From Gloeobacter morelensis MG652769 (GTDB lineage: Bacteria; Cyanobacteriota; Cyanobacteriia; Gloeobacterales; Gloeobacteraceae), in the NCBI RefSeq assembly GCF_021018745.1, contig NZ_CP063845.1, positions 1,488,001-1,552,000 of the forward strand: a stretch of 64,000 bases of DNA, read 5' to 3'. Below, in pieces: positions 1 through 7,711 of the stretch (its first letter is position 1; the number at the start of each line of letters is the position of its first letter). The position numbers and the translations under genes are program-made. The notes under the pieces were generated by a model. That model searched no databases. It was not told where the DNA came from and was given only the letters and a program-made list of their open reading frames with translations.

Positions 1-394
1 CGGCGAGGAGAATCTCCGCTTCGGATTTGTTGTTGCCGTGCAGATACACCAGTTCGCCGGGTACCCCCGCCCGCAAGGCCGTGTGGACTTCGCCCGCCGA
101 GACCGCGTCAACGCCTAAGCCGCAGCGATGGACGATGGCGCAGATCGCCAGGTTGCTCCAGGCCTTCGAGGCGTAGAGCACCCGAAAATCCCCGGCGTAG
201 TGGCGCTTGAACGCTTCGACGTACTGGGTACAGGCAGCGCGCAGTGTCGCCTCGTCGAGAATATACAGGGGGGTGCCGAAGCGCTGCGCCAGATCGACCA
301 CATCGCAGCCGCCGATCGTGAGGTGCCCTCGAGCGTCGGTGCGGGTGTCAAGCGGTGCGACCATCTGGTTTGGCGAAGGGATGTCGGTGGGCAT
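1..394 (-). CDS. lysA: Diaminopimelate decarboxylase, N-terminal part (runs off the window)
   Basis: Only the first 131 codons are inside the window; the gene continues beyond base 1. The visible part matches the start of PLP-dependent diaminopimelate decarboxylase, which converts meso-diaminopimelate to lysine in the cytoplasm. The fold-III decarboxylase signature YASKAW is present with the PLP lysine at residue 77, preceded by FGTPLYILDE and followed by GLGVDAVSAGE and HGNNKS, all typical of LysA. The ATG at 394 gives a short leader of about 25 residues before the conserved region. It is transcribed divergently from the ADP-ribosylglycohydrolase. Arginine and ornithine decarboxylases of the same fold are less likely because the HGNNK and SAGE motifs fit LysA. 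Confidence 0.85.
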   Translation of the reverse strand, partial: MPTDIPSPNQMVAPLDTRTDARGHLTIGGCDVVDLAQRFGTPLYILDEATLRAACTQYVEAFKRHYAGDFRVLYASKAWSNLAICAIVHRCGLGVDAVSAGEVHTALRAGVPGELVYLHGNNKSEAEILLA

Positions 395-526
395 AGAGGA
401 CGGCGACGATATTTTCTATTAGTCTACCTGTAAGCTTCGTTCGTCCGCGCCTGCCTTTCGTCCAAAGTCTACGGAGATCGCGCAGGCGTTGGGGGATAAT
501 CAGCGTTGCCCGCAACCGATAATCCC

Positions 527-1453
527 ATGCCGACATACCGAGAGCGGCTGGCGGGGGGCCTGGTGGGTCTGCTGGTGGGGGATGCCCTCGGGGTGCCCTA
601 CGAGTTCAACCCATCCGCCAACCTGCCCCCCATCGGCCTTATCAACTTCGAGCCGCCCCCCGGCTACACCCCCACCCACGCAGTCCCACCCGGTACCTGG
701 TCCGACGACGGGGCGCAGGCGCTGTGTCTGCTCGCCTCGCTGCTCGACTGCGGACGGCTCGATGCCGAGGATTTTGGTCGTCGGCTGCTGGCCTGGCACG
801 ACGAAGGTTATCTGGCCGTCGATGGCTGCGTCTTCGATGTCGGCATCCAGACGGGCGAGGCGCTCGCGGCCCTCAAGGCCGGCACTCCCGCTCTGCGGGC
901 CGGGGCGGCGGATGAGCGAGCCAACGGCAATGGTTCACTGATGCGGGTGTTGCCTTTGGCACTATGGCACCGCGGCGGCGACGCCCAACTGGCCCGCGAT
1001 GCGGCCTTGCAATCGCAGATCACCCACGGCCATGCCCGCGCCCAGCTGTGCTGCGCGCTCTATTGCCTGTGGGCGCGGCGCATCCTGGAGGGGGCAGCCC
1101 AGCCGTGGGCTGCCGCCACGGCAACGGTACGGACACTCTATGCCGCCGAACCGATGGCCCTGCGCGAACTGGAGGCTGAGATTCGCCCCGAAGCGCCGCC
1201 TGGGGGCCGCGGAGGAGCCTACGTCGTCGACTGTCTGCACTCGGTGCGCTGGGCAGTGGAGGCGGGGCAAACCTACGAACAGGTGGTGAAGCTCGCCGTC
1301 TCCCTGGGCAACGACACCGACACGACTGCCTGTCTGGCGGGTGGGATCGCCGGACTCCAGCAAGGTATCGAGGCGATCCCCGAGCACTGGCAGGCGCGTT
1401 TGCGCGGCGGAGCGCTCTATAGACCTTTGCTGGAACGGCTGCTGGCTGGGTAA
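527..1453 (+). CDS. ADP-ribosylglycohydrolase family protein
   Basis: This 308-residue protein belongs to the ADP-ribosylglycohydrolase (DraG/ARH) family, cytoplasmic di-Mg enzymes that remove ADP-ribose from modified substrates. The N-terminus has the GGLVGLLVGDALG motif (residues 10-22). The metal-binding GTWSDDG motif has its aspartates at 60 and 61, where the family usually reads GTWSDDT. Near the C-terminus GNDTDTTACLAGG supplies the second pair of metal-binding aspartates. The ATG at 527 was preferred to a TTG 21 bases upstream because it puts the first conserved motif at the usual distance. No DraT or nitrogenase gene is nearby, so a role in nitrogenase reactivation is not supported; the substrate is unknown. 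Confidence 0.85.
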   Translation: MPTYRERLAGGLVGLLVGDALGVPYEFNPSANLPPIGLINFEPPPGYTPTHAVPPGTWSDDGAQALCLLASLLDCGRLDAEDFGRRLLAWHDEGYLAVDGCVFDVGIQTGEALAALKAGTPALRAGAADERANGNGSLMRVLPLALWHRGGDAQLARDAALQSQITHGHARAQLCCALYCLWARRILEGAAQPWAAATATVRTLYAAEPMALRELEAEIRPEAPPGGRGGAYVVDCLHSVRWAVEAGQTYEQVVKLAVSLGNDTDTTACLAGGIAGLQQGIEAIPEHWQARLRGGALYRPLLERLLAG

Positions 1454-1582
1454 GGATCTTTTTTGCTGCCACGGCGATCCGCTCCAGGGTAACGCGCGTA
1501 CTTTCTAGTGAAGGTGGTCCGGTTCGGGGTCGGCTTGTTTGCGACCGTTTTCGCTTTGCTGATTTTTAGATGTCGATTGCGG

Positions 1583-1613
1583 CGCCGCGCCCCCTGGAAG
1601 GCGCGGCGTTTTT
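1583..1613 (+). terminator. Rho-independent terminator-like hairpin
   Basis: A perfect 9-bp stem (CGCCGCGCC at 1583-1591 pairing with GGCGCGGCG at 1600-1608) closes an 8-base loop and is followed directly by five T residues. It is oriented to end transcription coming from the ADP-ribosylglycohydrolase gene 130 bases upstream. It lies just before the 3' end of the opposing gene and may separate the two convergent units. Confidence 0.75.
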
Positions 1614-1625
1614 CTGTGTGCGGTC

Positions 1626-2183
1626 TTAGCCGATATAGCGGGTCTCGACGAAATGGCTGTGGCGGCCGGCCAGATCGGAGAGCGTGCGCGCCCCGGCAAT
1701 TTCGAGGTTGCGGGGAATCGAGGTGGTGAGGTGGCGCTGGGCGAGGGCTCCAAGGCCGGTGGCCAGTTGGGAGGCTGCCACCGCTGCGGTGCCGAGGGCC
1801 ACCAGTTGCGGCAGGGGACGGCGCGGCAAGAACAAACTCGCTCCTAAACCGACCCCGGCGGTAATCAGCATGCCCACCGAGAGGTTGGTGCCGCAGCGCG
1901 GGTGGATAGCAAGGTTCTCTTCACCCCGGTTGATGCGCTCCAGGGCGCGGTGGGCGGCGCGCAGCAGCGCTCCGGTGTCGACCGGGCCATAGATAAAAAA
2001 GCCCCGATCGGTCGAAAAACCGCTCAATTTGAGATCGGGATCCTGTTCGGAGAGCACCCAGATGGTGGCGTGCTCGAGGGCATGCACCTGACGGATGCGC
2101 TCGAAGAGATCCTGCAGCGCGCTGAGGGGCGAATCGTCCCGCTCGATGGTCACCGGCCGGGGTAGATCGTTGGCGTGGGTCAT
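1626..2183 (-). CDS. DUF6391-type conserved cyanobacterial protein
   Basis: This 185-residue protein resembles the cyanobacterial family I know as DUF6391. The recognisable part is IRQVHALEHATIWVL near residues 30-44, a His-Ala-Leu-Glu-His-Ala-Thr core, followed by GFFIYGPVDT and HPRCGTNLSVG. A hydrophobic segment (about residues 103-121) and a second weaker one (about 127-150) suggest membrane attachment. The HxxEH arrangement resembles a metal site, but no enzymatic function is established. It lies 18 bases downstream of the SDR gene on the same strand, so the two are probably cotranscribed. Family assignment is from memory of the motif, not from a search. Confidence 0.6.
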   Translation of the reverse strand: MTHANDLPRPVTIERDDSPLSALQDLFERIRQVHALEHATIWVLSEQDPDLKLSGFSTDRGFFIYGPVDTGALLRAAHRALERINRGEENLAIHPRCGTNLSVGMLITAGVGLGASLFLPRRPLPQLVALGTAAVAASQLATGLGALAQRHLTTSIPRNLEIAGARTLSDLAGRHSHFVETRYIG

Positions 2184-2201
2184 GCGCTGAACCTCCGGGC
2201 A

Positions 2202-2921
2202 CTAGAGAAACTGGTGACTGTCGGGCTGGATGACGATTTCGTTGGGAACACCGGGGGAGGGGACGGCGAGGGCAAAGGCGACAGCCTCGGCAGCGGTCTC
2301 GGCACTCAACATTTTGTCGCGCTGAACGCGCATGCCGGCGTTGTCCCAGAAGGGTGTGTTCACCCCACCCAGGTAGAGCAGCGTGAATTTGACGCCCGCG
2401 CGCTTGAGATCGAGGGCCATCGACTTGGTGAGGCCGACGACGGCGTACTTGGAGGCGCAGTAGGCGGCGGCCGTCGCCATCGGGTGCTGGCCGAGGATGC
2501 CCGGAATGTTAAAAATGTGGCCCCCCCCCGACTGTTGGCTCATCAGGGGCACCGCCGCCTGGCAACTCAAGAAGGTGCCTTTGAGGTTGACGGCCATCTG
2601 CCGGTCGAGATCTGTTTCGCTCAGGTTCTGAATGGGCTTGAGGATGCCAAGGCCGGCGGCGTTGAGCACAACGTCGATCTGACCGAAGGTAGCCGCCACC
2701 TTGGTGTAGAGATTATCCACCTGTTCTTTGACGGTGACGTCGGTGGCCATGGCCAGGGTCTGGGGACTGCCGGCCGCTTCGCACTCGGCCGCCAGAGCGT
2801 CGAGCACAGCCTGAGTACGCCCCGCCAGTGCCAGCGAAGCCCCCTGGGCGGCCACCCGGCGCGCTACCGCCGAACCGATCCCGCCGCTTGCACCTGTAAT
2901 CAAAACCACCTTGCCCTGCAT
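2202..2921 (-). CDS. Short-chain dehydrogenase/reductase with altered catalytic triad
   Basis: A 239-residue classical-type SDR. The Rossmann NAD(P) motif TGASGGIG is at residues 9-16, NAAG at 87-90 and the active-site YCASK at 154-158 (Tyr154, Lys158). The position 13 residues before the tyrosine, where the catalytic serine normally sits, is Gly141 in the segment NIPGILG. An arginine in AGRT after strand beta-2 suggests NADPH preference. The ATG at 2921 is chosen over one 27 bases upstream because it follows a GAGGTG Shine-Dalgarno and starts right before the first strand. The substrate is unknown. It probably forms a transcription unit with the DUF6391 gene 18 bases downstream. Confidence 0.85.
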   Translation of the reverse strand: MQGKVVLITGASGGIGSAVARRVAAQGASLALAGRTQAVLDALAAECEAAGSPQTLAMATDVTVKEQVDNLYTKVAATFGQIDVVLNAAGLGILKPIQNLSETDLDRQMAVNLKGTFLSCQAAVPLMSQQSGGGHIFNIPGILGQHPMATAAAYCASKYAVVGLTKSMALDLKRAGVKFTLLYLGGVNTPFWDNAGMRVQRDKMLSAETAAEAVAFALAVPSPGVPNEIVIQPDSHQFL

Positions 2922-3055
2922 GCCCACCTCGTGCGTACTCCCTCCCATCTTGGTGCGCGATCCGCCCGGCGTCCACCGCCAGATCCGCCCAGGGGAAGGA
3001 GCGCAAACCCACGGGCAGTGCTTAAGATCGTTTTAGCGATGGATAGATTGCAGTG

Positions 3056-3892
3056 ATGACTCAGCAACAACCGGCGGCAAGGACACCGAGCATCCCTCTA
3101 GGCGACAGCCTGCGCAACTTGGTGCAGGAACGCCTGCAAAGTGCAAGCCGCGTAGTCGAAGGTCAGATCGCTCCACAGGTGGTGAGCTGGGTGGCCACTA
3201 CTCGCTCGCGGTTGGGCGATTCGCTGCAGGCGGTGCGCACCAGCGACTGGATGCAGCAGATTGGCCGCACGATTGGCGCCAACTGGATCTTGCAACTGCT
3301 CGATCAGGTGAACCTCCAGAAAGTGCGCGAGACAGTGACGGCACTCCAGCTCGAACATCCTGGCGAGTCGCCGCCCGAACTGGCCCAGCGGCTTATCCAG
3401 CGCAAGGCGGTGTTTGCGGGTGGAGTGGGTGTGGCAAGCGGTCTGCTGCCGCCGGGTATCAACCTGCCGCTGGTGGCGGCGGACGTGGTGGCTACGGTGA
3501 TGCTCGAAATTGAGCTAATCTACGAAATTGCCTGCCTCTACGGACTGGATCTGGGCGATCCCGACCGCAAGGGTGAAGCGGTTCTGGTGCTGGCCCTTGG
3601 TTCCGGCGCCGATCGTCTGGCCGGGGCAGGCACCCAGGCGCTCAAGCAGGCGGTGGGTCAGCAGATGGCCAGGATAGGCACCGAGCAACTGGCCCGCCTT
3701 GTGGGTAAGCAGCTGGCGGAGCGGCTCCTGCTCAAAGGCGTACCGTTGTTTGTAGGGGCGCTGGTGGGCGCGGGGGTCAATGCAACGGCCCTGATGCTCA
3801 TCGGCAACACGGCGAGCAAGTTCTACGCCTCGCAAATTTCGGTTGAGCCGGTTGCCGATACTGCGACGCAAAAGAGTCTGCCTGCCGATTGA
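3056..3892 (+). CDS. EcsC-like membrane-associated protein
   Basis: This 278-residue protein resembles the EcsC family of proteins named after the third gene of the Bacillus ecs locus; their molecular function is not established. The N-terminal third is polar and probably helical. Glycine- and alanine-rich hydrophobic stretches follow: GGVGVASGLLPPG and VAADVVATVMLEIELIYEIA near the middle, and VPLFVGALVGAGVNATALML near the C-terminus. This pattern of hydrophobic helices separated by short charged loops is typical of the family. The ATG at 3056 overlaps a GTG three bases upstream. No partner ABC genes (ecsA/ecsB) are adjacent, so it appears to act alone here. Confidence 0.6.
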   Translation: MTQQQPAARTPSIPLGDSLRNLVQERLQSASRVVEGQIAPQVVSWVATTRSRLGDSLQAVRTSDWMQQIGRTIGANWILQLLDQVNLQKVRETVTALQLEHPGESPPELAQRLIQRKAVFAGGVGVASGLLPPGINLPLVAADVVATVMLEIELIYEIACLYGLDLGDPDRKGEAVLVLALGSGADRLAGAGTQALKQAVGQQMARIGTEQLARLVGKQLAERLLLKGVPLFVGALVGAGVNATALMLIGNTASKFYASQISVEPVADTATQKSLPAD

Positions 3893-3895
3893 AAC

Positions 3896-5353
3896 TCATT
3901 GCTGCAAGGCGTGGGTGCGGGTATTGTAGCGGGTGCCCCAGATGCTGGTCTGGCCCAGGATATGCACGCGCAGATTCACCAAAGCGGCGGCGCGCAGCGA
4001 GCCGTCCCCGGAGTCCGTGGGCGCGGCGTAGGGTGAGAGGCCCTTCGCTTCGATCTTTTTACCGTCCAGCACGATGACCGCCGCCTCCGACCCGCCGGTA
4101 CCGGCCCCAAACGCGATCACATCGGGGCTGCTCTGGGTCCGAGAAAGTTTGGCGCCCACCGACAACAAGATGCCGGTGTAGTGCGGATAGTCGTAGAGAG
4201 CCCTGAGGGTCGTCTCCTGAATGGCGCCGCGGTTGTCCGGGTTCTGGGCGTCGTTGAGGCCAAGGGAATTCAAAATGTAGGTGCTTGCGGTCGTAGGAAC
4301 AAGGCCGTAACTCTGGGGAAAGTAACTGGGATCGAGGGCATAGAGGCGCTCGTTGCCCTTTTTGCTGCCCTGGATGGTAAGCGCGCCGCGATTGGCGGCG
4401 CTGTCGCCCGCGTAGCCCACCGTCACGACCCCCGCCGGCTGCGCGGCAACTGCGCGCCCGCTCAGGTTGAAGCTCCAGCCCTCGGTGAGCACGTCCGCCC
4501 GCACGTTGGTCATGTAGAGAGGCGCCCCGCTGGGTCTATGGGTGACGGTTTCAGGCGTCGCCTGCAAAAACGAGACCGAGCCCTGACCGATCACCTCGGC
4601 GCGATCGCTGCGGATGGCAAGCCCGGTCTGATCCCCCAGGCCGATGCCCAGAAGCCCTGTCGTCAGACCAAAATCCGCGTTTGCTTTTGCCATGACGCCC
4701 AGCAAACGGGCGAGGCGTCCTCGATCGTTAAAGTGCGAATCGATCACAGTATTGGCGACGAAACCCAAAAAGTCGGCGTGGATGCCGCTGCCACCGTCCG
4801 CGTCGTCGAGATAGCGCGTCTGGGCGTTGGTGAGGACATCCTGGGAAATCAGATCTTTTTCCCCCGCCAGAGCGTACTGCGACTGGCTCATCGCCCCGGC
4901 GCTGGTGCCCCCCACCCCGCCCCCGAGCGTCTGGACCACATGGCGAATATGATCTTCCAAGCGCGTGTCGTTCCAGTTGTCGTAGTATTTACCCTGATCG
5001 CCGCCTTTGATGAAGATGGCGTCCACATCGCGCACGCGGTCCACCGCCGCCGGGTCGTTGGCCTGGGTGCGGGTAGCCACCAGTACGTTAAAGGCATCGT
5101 CCGCCCCCAACCACTCGAAGTACTCCGGAATAAATTCGCTCTGGGAGGAGTCGGCGATCACCGCGACGGTGATGCGGCCGTCGCCGTTGACATCGCCCGC
5201 TTCGATCAGAGTTGGATAAAGCCGGTAGGACCAACTGGCGGTATCACCAATATCGCCCTCGGACCCACCGCCGGCCACCATCACCACTCCCTGGGCGTAA
5301 CAGGGCGCAGCCAGCAGCATCAGCGCCGGTACCAGGCTCCAGAACTTGCGCAT
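3896..5353 (-). CDS. Exported cyanophycinase-like peptidase (S51 family)
   Basis: This 485-residue protein has a signal peptide (MRKFWS start, hydrophobic LVPALMLLAAP core, cleavage likely after CYA-Q) and an S51 domain. The serine-nucleophile motif GGTSAGAM places Ser151 in the nucleophile elbow, and DSHFNDRGRLARLL carries the expected histidine (His207), as in cyanophycinases that hydrolyse multi-L-arginyl-poly-L-aspartate to dipeptides. The ATG at 5353 follows GAGGAAG and directly precedes the signal peptide; an in-frame start 51 bases upstream is disfavoured. The C-terminal 200 residues form an additional region with no known motif. Intracellular CphB proteins lack both the signal and this extension, so the product probably acts in the periplasm or outside the cell. 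Confidence 0.8.
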   Translation of the reverse strand: MRKFWSLVPALMLLAAPCYAQGVVMVAGGGSEGDIGDTASWSYRLYPTLIEAGDVNGDGRITVAVIADSSQSEFIPEYFEWLGADDAFNVLVATRTQANDPAAVDRVRDVDAIFIKGGDQGKYYDNWNDTRLEDHIRHVVQTLGGGVGGTSAGAMSQSQYALAGEKDLISQDVLTNAQTRYLDDADGGSGIHADFLGFVANTVIDSHFNDRGRLARLLGVMAKANADFGLTTGLLGIGLGDQTGLAIRSDRAEVIGQGSVSFLQATPETVTHRPSGAPLYMTNVRADVLTEGWSFNLSGRAVAAQPAGVVTVGYAGDSAANRGALTIQGSKKGNERLYALDPSYFPQSYGLVPTTASTYILNSLGLNDAQNPDNRGAIQETTLRALYDYPHYTGILLSVGAKLSRTQSSPDVIAFGAGTGGSEAAVIVLDGKKIEAKGLSPYAAPTDSGDGSLRAAALVNLRVHILGQTSIWGTRYNTRTHALQQ

Positions 5354-5419
5354 AGGAAACTTCCTCAAGACCCTAGGAAGTATATCGCACAAGCTCATCT
5401 GCAAAGGTGCTCAAGAAAA

Positions 5420-5764
5420 TCAAGTGGGCGGGTCGTCCTCGTCCTCGATCTGAATGGGCCGGGGCTCATTGCCGGTCGATTTTTTGGCCGCCGGATCCTC
5501 GTAGCGTTCGATAACGACCTTGGCGCGGGAGACGACCGCCGCCACACCCGCGACACCCGCAAGCAGGGGGGCAAAGAACAACAAACCCGCCCCGGCGGCC
5601 ACGCCAATGTTGAGGGGGATTTCCAGCAACGTTTTGCCCTGGGGATCTTGAATCAAGATGCGGCGAACGTTGCCTTCCTCGATCGCTTCTTTGACTTTGT
5701 CTACGAGTTGGTTGCCAAGGACGTAGGCTTCCTCAGTGAAATTGCGGTTATGTGCCATGGCCAT
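5420..5764 (-). CDS. DUF4342 domain protein
   Basis: A 114-residue protein matching DUF4342: an N-terminal charged helix (GNQLVDKVKEAIEEGNVR), the strand pair RRILIQDPQGKTLLEIPL, a hydrophobic segment of about 25 residues (GVAAGAGLLFFAPLLAGVAGVA) and a strand-like VVIERYE. The C-terminal 20 residues are acidic and probably disordered. The family is widespread and uncharacterised; some members sit beside UBA-like domains, but none is seen here. An internal ATG six bases in is an equally plausible start. It lies between the exported peptidase and the Ctp protease on the same strand, but the gaps of about 66 and 104 bases do not argue strongly for an operon. Confidence 0.8.
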   Translation of the reverse strand: MAMAHNRNFTEEAYVLGNQLVDKVKEAIEEGNVRRILIQDPQGKTLLEIPLNIGVAAGAGLLFFAPLLAGVAGVAAVVSRAKVVIERYEDPAAKKSTGNEPRPIQIEDEDDPPT

Positions 5765-5868
5765 CGCGCTCGTCTGGTGTTGTTTCTATTGTCCCATTCC
5801 CTTCTGGGGATCTTCGAGGAAAACCGCCCCGGCCCGCAACCGCGCGCCGGGACGCTCGAAACAACAAG

Positions 5869-7170
5869 TTACTGGCGGGCGCTGGTGGCCGGTTTGGTCT
5901 CGATGAGCTTGGCCAATACCGTCACAGCGCGCTGGTACTGGATGTCGGCGCCGGTGGCAGGCTCGATGGGAGCCTTGCGCGCCTCCTCCGGAAAGGCCAC
6001 GACCACATCGGGCTGGATGCCCTTTTTGTGGATATCGTTGCCGGAGGGGGTCAGGTAGTGGGCGATGGTGACATTCACCCCGGAACCGTCGGAGAGGGCG
6101 TTCACCTGCTGGATGACCCCTTTGCCGAAGGTCTTCATGCCTACCAGGGTGCCGCGCCGGTTGTCCTGGATGGCGCCGGCGAGAATCTCGCTGGCTGAGG
6201 CCGAACCCTGATCGACCAGCACCACCAGGGGCAGGTTGGTCACCGGGTGGCGATCGGCGGTCAGCTGATCCTGGGTGCCGGCGCGATCGACCGTCGAGAC
6301 AATCGTGCCTTGGTCGAGGACCAGGCTGGCCACGCGGGTGGCAGCATCGAGCAGACCGCCGGGGTTGCCGCGCAGGTCGAGCACCCAGCCTTGTGCCCCT
6401 GCTTCGCTCAGCTTGGCAAAGGCCCGCTGCATCTCGCTAGGAGCCTTTTCAGAAAATTCCGCAAGGCGGATGTAGCCTACTTTGCGGTCATTTTCTTCCT
6501 TTAGGGAGCTGGTGACCACCTTCAATTCGATCGGAGCGCGGGTGATCGTAAAACTCATCTTCTGGCCCGAGCGCAGCACCGACAGCGTTACCTGGGTGCC
6601 GCGATCGCCGCGGATCATCCGGGAGACTTCGCCAATCTCGAGCTTGGCGGTCGGTTTGCCGTCGACGGCGAGCAACTCGTCTTTGGCTTGGATGCCCGAG
6701 CGGCTGGCGGGGCTATCTTCGAGGGTCTTGACGACCACCGGCAGTTTGCTCGCCTGGGAGACCCCCAGTTGAATACCGACACCCACCAGTTCGCCGCTGG
6801 TCTGATCGCGCAACGCCTGAAATTCGCGCGGGTCGAGAAAGCGGGTGTACGGATCGCCCAGCACCTTCAAGGAATTGCGAATCGCCTCGTAGGCTTCTTC
6901 TTTGCTTTTGTAGTCGCGGCCCAGCAACTGCCCGCGCGCCGCTATCCAGTTTTGTTTGTTGAAGGTCGGATCGACGAACTCGCGGTCCACCGTCTGCCAG
7001 ACTTCATCGACGATCGCTTTGGGTGAATCTTCGAGCCTGGCTTCGTACTCGGCGCGCAGCTTGACGGGCTGCTTGGGGGCGGCCGTCACCGCGGCGGAGC
7101 CGACGAGGCTGAGGATGACCGTGAGCAGGACACTCTTTCGGAAGAAACCTTGCATGGTGTTTTCGATCAT
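5869..7170 (-). CDS. ctp: C-terminal processing protease, S41 family with PDZ domain
   Basis: This 433-residue protein is a tail-specific protease. The order is signal peptide (residues 7-31), an N-terminal helical region, a PDZ domain near 125-210, and the S41 catalytic core. The catalytic Ser-Lys dyad is visible as GSASASEI (Ser325) and TFGKGVIQ (Lys350), with the conserved LRGNPGGLL between residues 267 and 274. In cyanobacteria CtpA matures the photosystem II D1 protein by cutting its C-terminal extension, while CtpB and CtpC are paralogues with less defined roles. The sequence alone does not say which paralogue this is. It acts on the periplasmic or lumenal side. An alternative ATG lies 15 bases downstream. 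Confidence 0.9.
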   Translation of the reverse strand: MIENTMQGFFRKSVLLTVILSLVGSAAVTAAPKQPVKLRAEYEARLEDSPKAIVDEVWQTVDREFVDPTFNKQNWIAARGQLLGRDYKSKEEAYEAIRNSLKVLGDPYTRFLDPREFQALRDQTSGELVGVGIQLGVSQASKLPVVVKTLEDSPASRSGIQAKDELLAVDGKPTAKLEIGEVSRMIRGDRGTQVTLSVLRSGQKMSFTITRAPIELKVVTSSLKEENDRKVGYIRLAEFSEKAPSEMQRAFAKLSEAGAQGWVLDLRGNPGGLLDAATRVASLVLDQGTIVSTVDRAGTQDQLTADRHPVTNLPLVVLVDQGSASASEILAGAIQDNRRGTLVGMKTFGKGVIQQVNALSDGSGVNVTIAHYLTPSGNDIHKKGIQPDVVVAFPEEARKAPIEPATGADIQYQRAVTVLAKLIETKPATSARQ

Positions 7171-7338
7171 TGCGCTGCGCTGGTAGTGATGGTCTGGGCT
7201 GCAAGACGCCGCGGGTGGCCCCGAAGTGCCCGCACCAATTAGGGCCAGTCTATCTGCTCAGGCCGAAACCGGGGGGGGCGGAGCGAAAAGAGCCTGCTAT
7301 CTTAGTTGAAGAATTCGTAACAATGCGCGGGCAAGGCG

Positions 7339-7620
7339 ATGGACTGGAAACTGGTGGGCGTCACTTTTGGGGCCATTTTCCTGGCGGAGTTGGGGGATAA
7401 GACGCAGCTTGCCACGTTTTTGATGACCGCCAAGTCGGGCTCGCCCTGGGCGGTGTTCCTGGGCTCTTCGCTGGCGCTGGTATTGGCGAGCCTGTTGGGG
7501 GTGCTGGCGGGCGCGTGGCTGAGCAAGCTTATTCCTCCTACCTATTTGCAACTGGGCGCAGCGGCGGGCTTTGTGATCATTGGCTGCTTGATGTTCTACC
7601 AGGTCTGGCGCGGCGGCTAG
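7339..7620 (+). CDS. Half-size GDT1/UPF0016 family cation transporter
   Basis: This 93-residue protein is one half of a GDT1/TMEM165 (UPF0016) transporter. The signature LAELGDKTQLATFL (residues 16-29) contains the E-x-G-D-K-T motif that lines the cation path; three membrane helices are predicted (about 4-20, 33-58 and 69-88). Family members export Mn2+ or Ca2+ in exchange for protons. Full-length members have two such repeats, so a half-size protein must pair with itself or with another half-size product. No second half is next to it. The nearest downstream gene is an adenosine-deaminase-like enzyme, so the context adds nothing about the transported ion. Confidence 0.85.
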   Translation: MDWKLVGVTFGAIFLAELGDKTQLATFLMTAKSGSPWAVFLGSSLALVLASLLGVLAGAWLSKLIPPTYLQLGAAAGFVIIGCLMFYQVWRGG

Positions 7621-7642
7621 GGCAGGACAACCAAAAATTCGG

Positions 7643-7675
7643 CCCAGGGCCAGCCCCACATCTGGGGTCCCTGGG
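7643..7675. terminator. Strong stem-loop after the GDT1-like gene
   Basis: CCCAGGG at 7643-7649 pairs with CCCTGGG at 7669-7675, and inside it CCCCA pairs with TGGGG, giving a long interrupted stem. On the + strand no T-run follows; on the - strand a T-tract occurs a few bases past the stem. It lies 23 bases after the transporter stop codon and about 36 bases before the next start. It could be a terminator, a processing site or an mRNA-stabilising hairpin. Confidence 0.5.
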
Positions 7676-7711
7676 AGATAATAAATAAAATCATCCGCCG
7701 AGTCGATATTT

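Noticed and set aside
4181-6058. Long open frame on the + strand opposite the cyanophycinase-like and DUF4342 genes
   Set aside because: It is a shadow caused by high GC. The minus-strand frames carry signal peptide, catalytic motif and Shine-Dalgarno; this one has no recognisable domain and crosses two genes.
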